Shown here: positions 26,367-34,428 of the stretch, in pieces | Layout of the letters: each line of letters opens with the position of its first letter | Position numbering within the stretch: position 1 is the first letter of the stretch | Assembly: GCA_029862165.1 (NCBI GenBank) | Contig: JAOTXU010000007.1 | Span: forward strand, 1 to 64,000 | Length of the DNA stretch: 64,000 nucleotides | Source: Gammaproteobacteria bacterium | GTDB taxonomy: Bacteria > Pseudomonadota > Gammaproteobacteria > Steroidobacterales > JABDKV01 | Direction: 5' to 3' | Made by a program: the position numbers and the translations under genes | Notes under the pieces: model-generated | Seen by the model: only the letters and a program-made list of their open reading frames with translations | Database searches by the model: none | What the model was told of the DNA's origin: nothing

Positions 26367-27911
26367 TTAGTGTCTGAAGTGCCGCATGCCTGTGAAAACC
26401 ATCGCCATGTTGTGCTCGTCGGCCGCGGCGACGACCTCGGCGTCGCGTTTGGAACCGCCGGGTTGTATGACTGAGATCGCTTCGTGCTCCGCCGCGCTGT
26501 CTATGCTATCCCGAAACGGGAAGAACGCATCGGAAGCCATCGCCGACCCCTTGATAGCCAGACCCGCATCGACCGCCTTCATTGCCGCGATACGGGCGCT
26601 GTGGACGCGGCTGGTTTGACCACAACCAATCCCGATCGTCATTTGATCTTTGGCAAACACGATGGCATTTGACTTGACGAACTTGCAGACCTTCCAGGCG
26701 AAAAGCAGGTCGCGCATTTCGTGCTCGGTCGGTGAGCGCTCCGAAACGACATCGAGCTCAGCCGGACTCACCAATTTGATGTCGCGTTCCTGAGCCAGCA
26801 GTCCGCCGTTAACCGAGTGAAATTCGACACCGGCTGCGCGATCCATGTCCCACCACCCGGTTACCAACACACGAACGTTGGGTTTGGTTGCGAGAATCTC
26901 GCGTGCCTCGTCCTGCACTTCCGGCACAATAAGAACTTCGACGAACTGTTTGAGTATTTCGGCAGCCGTACCGCCATCCAGACTGCGATTGAGTGCGATG
27001 ATGCCGCCAAAGGCCGATGTGGGATCGGTCGACAAGGCGCGTCGGTAGGCGGCGCTGGCATCCTGGTCCAACGCAACTCCACAGGGGTTAGCGTGCTTGA
27101 CTATGACACAGGCAGGTTCATAGAACTGGCGTACACACTCCAATGCCGTATCGGCATCCGCAATGTTGTTGAATGATAAGTCCTTGCCCTGAACCTGTGT
27201 TGCATCTGTTACGCAGGCCTCATCGGCTTGATTGTGAACGTAAAATGCCGCGCGTTGATGGGGGTTTTCTCCGTAACGGAGATCGCTGCGCTTCGTTACT
27301 GGCAACAGCTTTTGGTGTTGAAATATTTCGTCGCCGCCCCACTCACGCTGATTGTAGAGATAGTCGGCAACTGCCGCATCGTAAGCGGCCGTATGAGTGT
27401 AGGCCTTGACGGCGAGTTCGTAGCGTAGACGTTTGTCAAAGCCACCGGTCTTCAGCGAAGTCAGGATCAGACCATAGTCAGACGGATCGACAACAACAGC
27501 AACCGCAGTGTGGTTTTTTGCGCCTGCCCGAAGCATCGCCGGGCCACCGATGTCGATATTTTCTATCGCGACTTCCAGGGAGCAGCCTGGCTCGGAAATG
27601 ATCTGTTCAAACGGGTAGAGATTGACGGCCAGCAGATCGAAGCGCTCGAGACCCAGTTCGTCCAGAATCTGCTCGTCGATGCCCGGTCGGGCGAGCAGTG
27701 CGGCATGTATATTCGGGTGCAGGGTTTTGACCCGGCCATCCATGATCTCCGGAAACCCGGTCTGCTGCGCGACATCGGTGACACCGATGTCGTTGCGACG
27801 CAGCAATGCCGCTGTGCCGCCTGTCGATACCAGATCTACGCCGAGGGCGTCGAGGCTGCGCGCAAAATCGACGATCCCGGTCTTGTCTGAAACACTTAGA
27901 AGTGCCCGCAA
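26367..27911 (-). CDS. purH: Bifunctional AICAR transformylase / IMP cyclohydrolase
   Basis: A 514-residue enzyme doing the last two steps of IMP synthesis: formylation of AICAR with 10-formyl-THF, then ring closure. The N-terminal IMP cyclohydrolase domain begins RALLSVSDKTGIVDFARSL with STGGTAALLR and GRVKTLHPNIHAALL; the C-terminal transformylase has KHANPCGVALD and FFPFRDSIDSAAE. The start appears to be TTG at 27911, since an in-frame TGA immediately precedes it and no ATG fits. The gene begins 10 bp after fis, an order seen in other gammaproteobacteria. Confidence 0.96.
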   Translation of the reverse strand: MRALLSVSDKTGIVDFARSLDALGVDLVSTGGTAALLRRNDIGVTDVAQQTGFPEIMDGRVKTLHPNIHAALLARPGIDEQILDELGLERFDLLAVNLYPFEQIISEPGCSLEVAIENIDIGGPAMLRAGAKNHTAVAVVVDPSDYGLILTSLKTGGFDKRLRYELAVKAYTHTAAYDAAVADYLYNQREWGGDEIFQHQKLLPVTKRSDLRYGENPHQRAAFYVHNQADEACVTDATQVQGKDLSFNNIADADTALECVRQFYEPACVIVKHANPCGVALDQDASAAYRRALSTDPTSAFGGIIALNRSLDGGTAAEILKQFVEVLIVPEVQDEAREILATKPNVRVLVTGWWDMDRAAGVEFHSVNGGLLAQERDIKLVSPAELDVVSERSPTEHEMRDLLFAWKVCKFVKSNAIVFAKDQMTIGIGCGQTSRVHSARIAAMKAVDAGLAIKGSAMASDAFFPFRDSIDSAAEHEAISVIQPGGSKRDAEVVAAADEHNMAMVFTGMRHFRH

Positions 27912-27921
27912 ATCAGTCTGC

Positions 27922-28215
27922 TCAGCGGCCGTTGTCCAGCCCGTAGATTCTGAGTTTCTTTCTCAAAGTGCCGCGGTTGATGCCCAGCACGGTTGCCGCC
28001 TTGCTTTGATTGCCACCGGTGTATTCCATTACTGAGCGAAGTAACGGTTCCTCGACTTCACGCAACACCAGATCATAAAGCTCTACCGGTTGATGGCCGT
28101 TTAAGTTCGCGAAATAGCCGCCCAGTGCTTCTTGTGTGAGGTCACGAAGTGGTTTGCCAGCGCTGATCCTTCGCGCCGTGGCAATCATGTGACCATTGGC
28201 TGATTTGTTTCCCAC
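27922..28215 (-). CDS. fis: DNA-binding protein Fis
   Basis: A 97-residue nucleoid protein and transcription regulator. The C-terminal helix-turn-helix [26 protein letters not shown] is nearly invariant in Fis; the N-terminal part with [18 protein letters not shown] forms the dimer core. Fis bends DNA, activates rRNA promoters and adjusts supercoiling in growth. The start is GTG at 28215; an ATG at 28188 is an alternative. It follows dusB as in E. coli (dusB-fis), where the two are co-transcribed. Confidence 0.96.
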   Translation of the reverse strand: MGNKSANGHMIATARRISAGKPLRDLTQEALGGYFANLNGHQPVELYDLVLREVEEPLLRSVMEYTGGNQSKAATVLGINRGTLRKKLRIYGLDNGR

Positions 28216-28247
28216 CTGCTGAGAATCCCCATATCGTGATTTTTTGT

Positions 28248-29240
28248 TTATGCCGCCGATGCCCTGTCATCGACACGCTCGAAATAGTTGCGGGTCAATT
28301 GCATCTGCTGATCAGCCGTTTCTACCCGTACCACATTGGCGCGGTAGGTAGATGCGTCCTTGCGATTCCTGCAATACCAACCGAGATGCTTTCTTGCCAC
28401 GCGCACCCCGACTTGCTCACCGTAGAAACGATACAGCTCATCGAGGTGGGTCAGCATGATATCACGGAGTTCTGCGTTGGTAGGTATGGCTGATTTGGAA
28501 AACTTCGTGTCTTGCGAAAGTGTCGCAGCGATCTCCCTGAAAACCCAAGGCCTACCTTGAGCGGCCCGTCCAATCATTAGCGCGTCGGCTCCCGTGTGTT
28601 GCAATACGTCACGAGCGCGCTGCGCAGAATCGATATCGCCATTGGCGATTATCGGGATGCTGACGACCCGCTTGACATCGGCGATGGAATCGTATTCTGC
28701 CTGTCCGCGAAACATGCAGGCACGAGTGCGGCCGTGTATTGCGAGAGCTTGTATGCCGGCTTGCTCAGCGATTTTTGCAACGCGCACACAATTTTTTTCG
28801 TTTTGCGACCAGCCGGTGCGAATCTTTAACGTGACGGGGACGTCCACGGCTCTTACTACGCAATCGAGTATGCGTTTGACGTGGTCTTCATCACGCAACA
28901 ATGCCGAACCAGCAACCTTGTTACACACTTTCTTGGCCGGGCAACCCATGTTTATATCGACGATCTGTGCGCCGCATTCCACATTGAGACGAGCAGCATT
29001 CGCCACCATCTCAGGATCGCCGCCTGCGATTTGTACGATACGCGGTTCGGGTTCGCCGCTGTGATCGAGCCTGCGTCGGGTTTTGGCAGACTTCCACAGG
29101 CGCGTGTCCGCACTGATCATCTCGCCGGCCACCATTCCTGCCCCCATGCGCCGGCACAGTTGACGGAAGGGCTTATCGGTTACACCGGCCATCGGCGCCA
29201 GCGCCAGGGTGTTGTCGAAATTGTAAGGTCCTATACGCAT
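28248..29240 (-). CDS. dusB: tRNA-dihydrouridine synthase B
   Basis: A 330-residue FMN-dependent TIM-barrel enzyme that reduces uridine to dihydrouridine in the tRNA D-loop. Motifs: [39 protein letters not shown] (catalytic Cys in the KVCNK segment), LKIRTGW, AIHGRTR and ANGDIDS, with [16 protein letters not shown] closing the phosphate-binding site. The start at 29240 ([10 protein letters not shown]) matches DusB; a longer frame upstream runs into the DUF3426 gene. It is directly followed by fis. Confidence 0.95.
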   Translation of the reverse strand: MRIGPYNFDNTLALAPMAGVTDKPFRQLCRRMGAGMVAGEMISADTRLWKSAKTRRRLDHSGEPEPRIVQIAGGDPEMVANAARLNVECGAQIVDINMGCPAKKVCNKVAGSALLRDEDHVKRILDCVVRAVDVPVTLKIRTGWSQNEKNCVRVAKIAEQAGIQALAIHGRTRACMFRGQAEYDSIADVKRVVSIPIIANGDIDSAQRARDVLQHTGADALMIGRAAQGRPWVFREIAATLSQDTKFSKSAIPTNAELRDIMLTHLDELYRFYGEQVGVRVARKHLGWYCRNRKDASTYRANVVRVETADQQMQLTRNYFERVDDRASAA

Positions 29241-29247
29241 CAGGGAC

Positions 29248-30585
29248 TTAGCTTGCCGGCTCGTTGGCGCAACGTAGTGTGCCCACGCCGTCTGGCAGAC
29301 ACATGTCAAAATCAAAACCAACCACATCGGTGCCCGGATCGGCAATATTCAGGACCACTCTCAATCGCTGCCCTGGCTCAAGCAAACGGCCGATCAAAGT
29401 CCGGTCAGCCAGATACTCCGGTGGCGCAAAATCGCGAATACCAGTCGGGTCACCCCAACGATCACGCAAGGTCAAACGGACCATCGGCGCCGGTTGGGGC
29501 TGCTTGGCGCCATTGGTAATGATGGTCACGAATCGCAACGCGATGGCAGCACTTTCTCCGGCAACTACTTCCGATGGCATCTCAAACAATCGCGCCTGAC
29601 CGACCACCTTGTAGTCTCTGATTTGCCAGTTTGGTCGCAAATTGACACCCACTACTTTGTACAGTGAGCTGACGGCCGGACCCAGTCTGGGATGAATCAT
29701 CAGATCACCGCGGTTCCGGTGAATGATCTGTCCGGCCAGCAACAACGCCATCAACACGCTGCCACCCGCCCAGGCTGCCGCAACGGCGCGGTTCTTTGAC
29801 CCGCCAAGATAGTGTTTAAGATCACGGGCATCTGCAGCATCAATAGCGTCGTTGGCACGTATTGCTTTCGATCGGGTTGGTCTAGCTGTGTCGAATCTGG
29901 CAATTTTGTGTTTTGTTGTGCTGACGGTCAGAGCGCATGGATCGCGCGCCGCTTCGCCGCCCTCAAGTTTTTCCGGTAGCATTCCGCGTTGCTCGTGATC
30001 CAGTGGTGTCAGCTCCGGCAGAGGCAACGAGAACAACACAGACGCATCAACTTTTTCAGCATCGGATTCATCCTGTACTGTTGTGTCGTCGGCGGCCGTC
30101 AGGTGCTCTAATTCGTCAACGCCGAAGAAGATTTCGAAGTTGTCGTCCTCACCTTCTAGTTCAGAAGCGGGCGTATCGTCATGTTCCGTAGCCGAAAATT
30201 TGCTGTCAGCGTATATTTCTTGCTCTTCGTCTTCTTGCGGCGGTTCGTAGCTGTCATCGAGCAAAATCTCTTCGTCATCGTCGTCATCATCAATTACGAC
30301 AAACGCATTCTCGTCTTCATCGAGTGAATCACGCTCTTGACTGAGCGACTCGACCACACGCTTGGCGACTTCGACTTCGGTTTCTGGGGCGACTGGATCG
30401 ACAATGTCAGGCGCTGGTTCCACCGCGACCTCTGCATCGTCGGCTACCTCAGGCGTGTCACGCAGGCTGTTCAGTGCATCGAAGGAGACGCTGCATTGGC
30501 CACAGCGCACAAAACCTCCGGCAACAGCCAAATCGGTTGCCGTGATCTCAAATAGCGCTTCGCATTCAGGACACTGTGTGTACAC
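29248..30585 (-). CDS. Zinc-ribbon / DUF3426 membrane protein
   Basis: A 445-residue protein. The N-terminal MJ0042-type zinc ribbon is CPEC (Cys5, Cys8) and CGQC (Cys28, Cys31). An unusually long acidic region follows, including VVIDDDDDDEE, then a membrane helix (AAAWAGGSVLMALLLAGQII) and a C-terminal DUF3426 domain (NWQIRDYKVVGQARLFEMPSEVVAG) expected to be periplasmic. The GTG at 30585 overlaps the end of prmA by 20 bp. Proteins of this type lie between prmA and dusB in several gammaproteobacteria; their function is unknown. Confidence 0.82.
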   Translation of the reverse strand: MYTQCPECEALFEITATDLAVAGGFVRCGQCSVSFDALNSLRDTPEVADDAEVAVEPAPDIVDPVAPETEVEVAKRVVESLSQERDSLDEDENAFVVIDDDDDDEEILLDDSYEPPQEDEEQEIYADSKFSATEHDDTPASELEGEDDNFEIFFGVDELEHLTAADDTTVQDESDAEKVDASVLFSLPLPELTPLDHEQRGMLPEKLEGGEAARDPCALTVSTTKHKIARFDTARPTRSKAIRANDAIDAADARDLKHYLGGSKNRAVAAAWAGGSVLMALLLAGQIIHRNRGDLMIHPRLGPAVSSLYKVVGVNLRPNWQIRDYKVVGQARLFEMPSEVVAGESAAIALRFVTIITNGAKQPQPAPMVRLTLRDRWGDPTGIRDFAPPEYLADRTLIGRLLEPGQRLRVVLNIADPGTDVVGFDFDMCLPDGVGTLRCANEPAS

Positions 30586-31450
30586 GAGTACCGCGTATAC
30601 CGTTTAACCGCACCCAGCCGGCGTGGACGGTTGGTTTTTGCATATGGAACCAGGGCTCATAGGCCTGCCGGACCTGGTCTGCCTGATCGTCGAGGATACC
30701 CGAAAGCACGACCGTTCCGCCCGCTTTGACTGCCGCGGCCAGGGTGCCGGCCAGCGAGATCAGTGGTCGCGCCAGAATGTTTGCTATAGCGATATCCACG
30801 GGTTCCGAACAGTAGTCTTCGGGCCGGACAACCATAAATTGTGCTGCCAGGCCGTTGTTGGATGCGTTGTCGCGCGTGGCGATCAGCGCCTGATCGTCGA
30901 TATCGAGCGCGTAGACTCGTTTTGCGCCCAGCGCCGCCGCAGCCAGACCCAGAATCCCGGAACCACAGCCATAATCGAGAACTGTGCGCCCTCTTAGTGC
31001 GGTACCCGCCAACCACTTTAAGCAAAGTGCGGTTGTTGCATGACGACCGGTGCCAAACGCCAGTCCCGGGTCGAGGTGCACCACGCATTGCGCCTCCGAG
31101 GGCGTTTGCCCGTGCGGGCAAACCCACAGCCCGTGACCAAAAAACATCGGCTCAAATTCGTCCAGCCAGGCACGAGCCCACTCGCGGTCTTCCAGCCGTT
31201 CCCACAAAGGTAGCGCAACTCCCGCACTGGTCAGAGCGCGACTGACTTGATTGCAGTCAACGTCTTCCGGAAACAACGCGATTAGCCGCATCTGGCTCCA
31301 CAATGGTGTTTCGCCTGGAGCCGGCTCCAATACTGGTTGATCACCGGCGTCTTCCAGGCTGACCGAGAGGGCGCCCAACTCGACGGCACATCGCTCAACA
31401 AGCTCGTGGTCGTTTGAGTTGACCTCTACGATCAGTCTTTGCCAGGGCAT
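30566..31450 (-). CDS. prmA: Ribosomal protein L11 methyltransferase
   Basis: A 294-residue SAM-dependent enzyme that methylates L11. The N-terminal substrate domain (PWQRLIVEV) leads to a Rossmann domain with HLDPGLAFGTGRHATTALCL, VLDYGCGSGILGLAA and IANILARPL, all highly conserved in PrmA. The length matches the family. It lies 19 bp after accC on the same strand and overlaps the DUF3426 start. Confidence 0.95.
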   Translation of the reverse strand: MPWQRLIVEVNSNDHELVERCAVELGALSVSLEDAGDQPVLEPAPGETPLWSQMRLIALFPEDVDCNQVSRALTSAGVALPLWERLEDREWARAWLDEFEPMFFGHGLWVCPHGQTPSEAQCVVHLDPGLAFGTGRHATTALCLKWLAGTALRGRTVLDYGCGSGILGLAAAALGAKRVYALDIDDQALIATRDNASNNGLAAQFMVVRPEDYCSEPVDIAIANILARPLISLAGTLAAAVKAGGTVVLSGILDDQADQVRQAYEPWFHMQKPTVHAGWVRLNGIRGTRVHTVS

Positions 31451-31469
31451 TCGCAGGAACTACGGAGCG

Positions 31470-32816
31470 TCAAAGGCCGAGCCTTTTTTCTAAATAGTGG
31501 ATTTCGATTGCGCCGTCAACGAACCGCGAATCGTCACAGAGATCCTGTAACAATGGCACATTCGTGTGGATGCCGTCGACGACTACTTCGCTTAGAGCGC
31601 TGCGCATACGGGCTAACGCAAGATCACGGGTTTCTGCGTGAGTGATCAGTTTGGCAATGAGCGAATCGTAATACGGCGGAACGGTGTAGCCGGAATAAAG
31701 ATGTGAATCCACACGCACGCCCGGACCGCCCGGTGGATGCCATCGGGTAACCGTGCCGGGTGCGGGGATGAACTTTTCCGGGTCTTCGGCGTTGAGACGA
31801 CACTCGATCGCATGACCACGCAACGTGATGTCTTTTTGCTGCCAGGGAAGGGCTTCTCCATCAGCTATCAGCAATTGTGTGCGGACTAGGTCGATCCCGG
31901 TAATCATTTCGGTAACCGGATGCTCAACCTGTATGCGTGTATTCATCTCGATAAAGTAAAAGCCGCCGTTCTCGTACAGAAATTCAAGGGTTCCCGCGCC
32001 GCGATATTCAATTTCCCTGCAGGCTTCGACACAAATTTGACCGATTTCGTCACGCTGCTGCGTCGTGATGCCGGGCGCCGGGCTTTCCTCAATGATTTTC
32101 TGATGACGACGCTGCATGGAGCAATCGCGCTCACCCAAATGAATGACGTTGCCGTGGTGGTCGGCTAAAACCTGGAATTCGATATGCCGCGGTCCCGCCA
32201 GGTATTTCTCCATGTACACTGTTGCATCGCCAAAAGCCGCATCGGATTCCTGGCGGGTCAGTGAGATGGCATCTTCCAATGCGGATTCTTGATGGACCAC
32301 ACGCATCCCGCGTCCCCCACCACCATGAGCAGCCTTGATCATGACCGGAAAACCGATATCGCGCGCCAACGCCAGGTTTTGGCCGGGATCGCGCCCCATG
32401 GCGCGATCTGAGCCGGGCACGCACGGCAGGCCTAAGCGTTTCATCGTTTCTTTCGCGGATATCTTGTCGCCCATCGCCCGAATTGTTTCCGGTTTCGGCC
32501 CGATGAAAACAAACCCGCTTTGCTCAACACCCTCGGCGAAGTCGGCATTTTCGGCGAGAAAACCGTAACCCGGGTGAATAGCATTAGCATCAGTGACTTC
32601 CGCAGCACTAATGATGGCGGGCATGTTGAGATAACTGGCCGACGAGGGTGGCGGCCCGATGCAGACGGATTCATCGGCCAGCAATACGTGAGTTTGTTGA
32701 CGATCGGCGGTTGAGTGCACGGCGACGGTGCCTATTCCCAACTCGCGGCAGGCACGCAGCACTCTCAATGCAATCTCGCCACGATTAGCAATGACAACTT
32801 TACGCAGCGTCGTCAT
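31470..32816 (-). CDS. accC: Acetyl-CoA carboxylase, biotin carboxylase subunit
   Basis: A 448-residue ATP-grasp enzyme that carboxylates the biotin on AccB, the first half-reaction of malonyl-CoA formation for fatty acid synthesis. Motifs: [34 protein letters not shown] (ATP lid), [20 protein letters not shown], and [16 protein letters not shown] with the catalytic Arg. The start ATG shares one base with the accB stop (TAATG), so the pair is translated together in a fixed ratio. Length typical. Confidence 0.97.
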   Translation of the reverse strand: MTTLRKVVIANRGEIALRVLRACRELGIGTVAVHSTADRQQTHVLLADESVCIGPPPSSASYLNMPAIISAAEVTDANAIHPGYGFLAENADFAEGVEQSGFVFIGPKPETIRAMGDKISAKETMKRLGLPCVPGSDRAMGRDPGQNLALARDIGFPVMIKAAHGGGGRGMRVVHQESALEDAISLTRQESDAAFGDATVYMEKYLAGPRHIEFQVLADHHGNVIHLGERDCSMQRRHQKIIEESPAPGITTQQRDEIGQICVEACREIEYRGAGTLEFLYENGGFYFIEMNTRIQVEHPVTEMITGIDLVRTQLLIADGEALPWQQKDITLRGHAIECRLNAEDPEKFIPAPGTVTRWHPPGGPGVRVDSHLYSGYTVPPYYDSLIAKLITHAETRDLALARMRSALSEVVVDGIHTNVPLLQDLCDDSRFVDGAIEIHYLEKRLGL

Positions 32817-33298
32817 TATTCGATGAGGAACAGCGGTTGTGCGTACTCCACAGGTTCGCCATTGCGCGCCAGAACTGCTGTGACGCGGCCGGTTTTGTCC
32901 GCTTCGATCTGATTCATCATTTTCATAGCTTCAATAATACAAAGCGTCTGTCCGACGCTGACATTGGTGCCGATATCAATAAACGGATCGGATCCGGGCG
33001 TTGGCGACGCATAAAAGGTGCCAACCATAGGTGCCTTTACAGTATGTGTGTCAGGTTCTGCATGCCCAGCCGGTAGCGGCGAAGCGGGCTCTGTAGTCGC
33101 CGCGTTGGGAGCAGGCTCGATCGCTGCGATTGCGTGTGCGGTAGGTGCCTGGACGCCAGGCGGCATCGCCGTAGTAGCGAACTCGCTCTTGGAAAAGCGA
33201 CTGATCCGTACGCCTTCTTCGCCTTCAGTAATTTCGATTTCCGCAATTCCGGATTCCTCGAGCAACTCAATAAGTTTTTTTACTTTGCGAATATCCAT
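32816..33298 (-). CDS. accB: Biotin carboxyl carrier protein of acetyl-CoA carboxylase
   Basis: A 160-residue carrier. The N-terminal [22 protein letters not shown] binds the carboxylase; an Ala/Pro/Thr-rich linker (about 41-85) joins the biotinyl domain with EAMKMMNQ, Lys126 being the biotin site. Start, linker and C-terminus all match the family. It lies 3 bp after aroQ on the same strand and overlaps accC, as in E. coli and Pseudomonas. Confidence 0.97.
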   Translation of the reverse strand: MDIRKVKKLIELLEESGIAEIEITEGEEGVRISRFSKSEFATTAMPPGVQAPTAHAIAAIEPAPNAATTEPASPLPAGHAEPDTHTVKAPMVGTFYASPTPGSDPFIDIGTNVSVGQTLCIIEAMKMMNQIEADKTGRVTAVLARNGEPVEYAQPLFLIE

Positions 33299-33301
33299 TA
33301 A

Positions 33302-33745
33302 TCACTCCGATTCGAGGTGACGTATCGCTGCCTGTAATGCCAGCTCATAACTCAGTGCGCCAAAGCCTGCGATGGTCCCGACCGCGATATCGCTTAACAG
33401 AGAGCGACGGCGAAAACTCTCTCGCGCCTGGACATTGCTGAGATGCACCTCGACGAACGGAATCTGGACTGCCAGAAACGCGTCGCGTAACGCAATACTG
33501 GTATGCGTAAAGGCGCCGGGGTTAATAATGACAAAACGGGTATCGTTACTGGCGCAGGCCTGCACAGTGTCAATAAGTTCATGTTCGGCATTACTTTGCA
33601 GGGCATGCACAGTGTGGCCGGCACGATCAGCCGCAGCCATCAGCGTTTGTTCTATCTGCTCCAGCGTTGTATGGCCGTAGCGTTGGGGTTCACGGCTGCC
33701 GAGCAGATTCAGATTGGGTCCGTTCAAAAGCAGGATCTTGGACAT
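33302..33745 (-). CDS. aroQ: Type II 3-dehydroquinate dehydratase
   Basis: A 147-residue dodecameric enzyme of the shikimate path that removes water from 3-dehydroquinate. Motifs: [20 protein letters not shown] with the catalytic Arg/Tyr loop, [16 protein letters not shown] with the catalytic His, and VEVHLSN. Length is typical. The start ATG at 33745 (MSKILLLNG) is favoured by GGTGG before it; the ATG at 33757 would add four residues. It stands first in the aroQ-accB-accC run. Confidence 0.95.
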   Translation of the reverse strand: MSKILLLNGPNLNLLGSREPQRYGHTTLEQIEQTLMAAADRAGHTVHALQSNAEHELIDTVQACASNDTRFVIINPGAFTHTSIALRDAFLAVQIPFVEVHLSNVQARESFRRRSLLSDIAVGTIAGFGALSYELALQAAIRHLESE

Positions 33746-33818
33746 TTCCGCCACCATTCGCAGAAGATGGCGGCAAGTTTAGCGCTTTTCCCCGCAATTT
33801 TGTCATTGCGATAGCCGT

Positions 33819-33881
33819 GAAAAGGGGGTCAGAAAAGGGGGTCAGAGTACTTTTCCCCAGAAAAAGTACTCTGACCCTTTT
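33819..33881. repeat. GGGTCAGAGTAC inverted repeat (REP-like hairpin)
   Basis: A 13-bp direct repeat GAAAAGGGGGTCA (33819-33831 and 33832-33844) leads into a long hairpin: AAAAGGGGGTCAGAGTAC with TTTT to 33854, pairing with AAAAGTACTCTGACCC and TTTT (33862-33881) apart from two bulged G. The right arm ends inside the stop codon of the tlpA-like gene. Palindromes with this core are scattered through many proteobacterial genomes and behave as REP-like elements; it may also work as a transcript end for the minus-strand genes. Confidence 0.75.
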
Positions 33882-34428
33882 ATCGGGAAAGGCGGGTCAG
33901 TGCGGCGTTGAGATCGTCACGGGTGATCTCACCGGCGTGCAGATCGATGATATTGCCACCATGATCGGTGAAAACTGTCAGTGGCAGTGCAATGACTTCA
34001 GCACCAAACGCTTCCGCCGTATCGATGCCTTCCTGCTCCCCGACGAGAATCGGGTAGTTGAAGGCCGTTTTCGCCGCAAAATCCCTGACCGCTGCGGGAT
34101 CGTCAATAGCGATTCCGATGATCTGGATATCCTGTGCCGCAAGCGCCTCCTGCATGTCAATCAATACCGGGATTTCTCGCAGACAGGGCGCGCACCAGGT
34201 AGCCCAAAAATTCACGATTAGTGCTTTGCCGTCCCATTCGGTAACAAATCGCTCATTGCCGGCTATGTCGGGCAGGGAGAAGATAGGTCGTGTGCGCACT
34301 GTTGTCGACAGCTCGGTCACAGACCTCTCATTAGTCGCCACAGCCTGTCTGGTTTCATAAAACATGAAACCTGCAACTGCGGAGGCGGCGAACAGGGCAC
34401 ACAGCAGAATCCCGTTTCTGGCCGTCAT
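33880..34428 (-). CDS. TlpA/ResA-like thiol-disulfide oxidoreductase
   Basis: A 182-residue membrane-anchored periplasmic thioredoxin. An uncleaved N-terminal helix (GILLCALFAASAVAGFMFY) is followed by a thioredoxin domain with WATWCAPC (Cys79, Cys82) and the cis-Pro segment ALPLTVF. Proteins of this type reduce apo-cytochrome c or other periplasmic thiols and receive electrons from DsbD. The gene begins next to dsbD, with the dsbD stop directly before its ATG, so the electron donor and acceptor are co-expressed. The stop codon is formed by the right arm of the repeat hairpin. Confidence 0.9.
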   Translation of the reverse strand: MTARNGILLCALFAASAVAGFMFYETRQAVATNERSVTELSTTVRTRPIFSLPDIAGNERFVTEWDGKALIVNFWATWCAPCLREIPVLIDMQEALAAQDIQIIGIAIDDPAAVRDFAAKTAFNYPILVGEQEGIDTAEAFGAEVIALPLTVFTDHGGNIIDLHAGEITRDDLNAALTRLSR

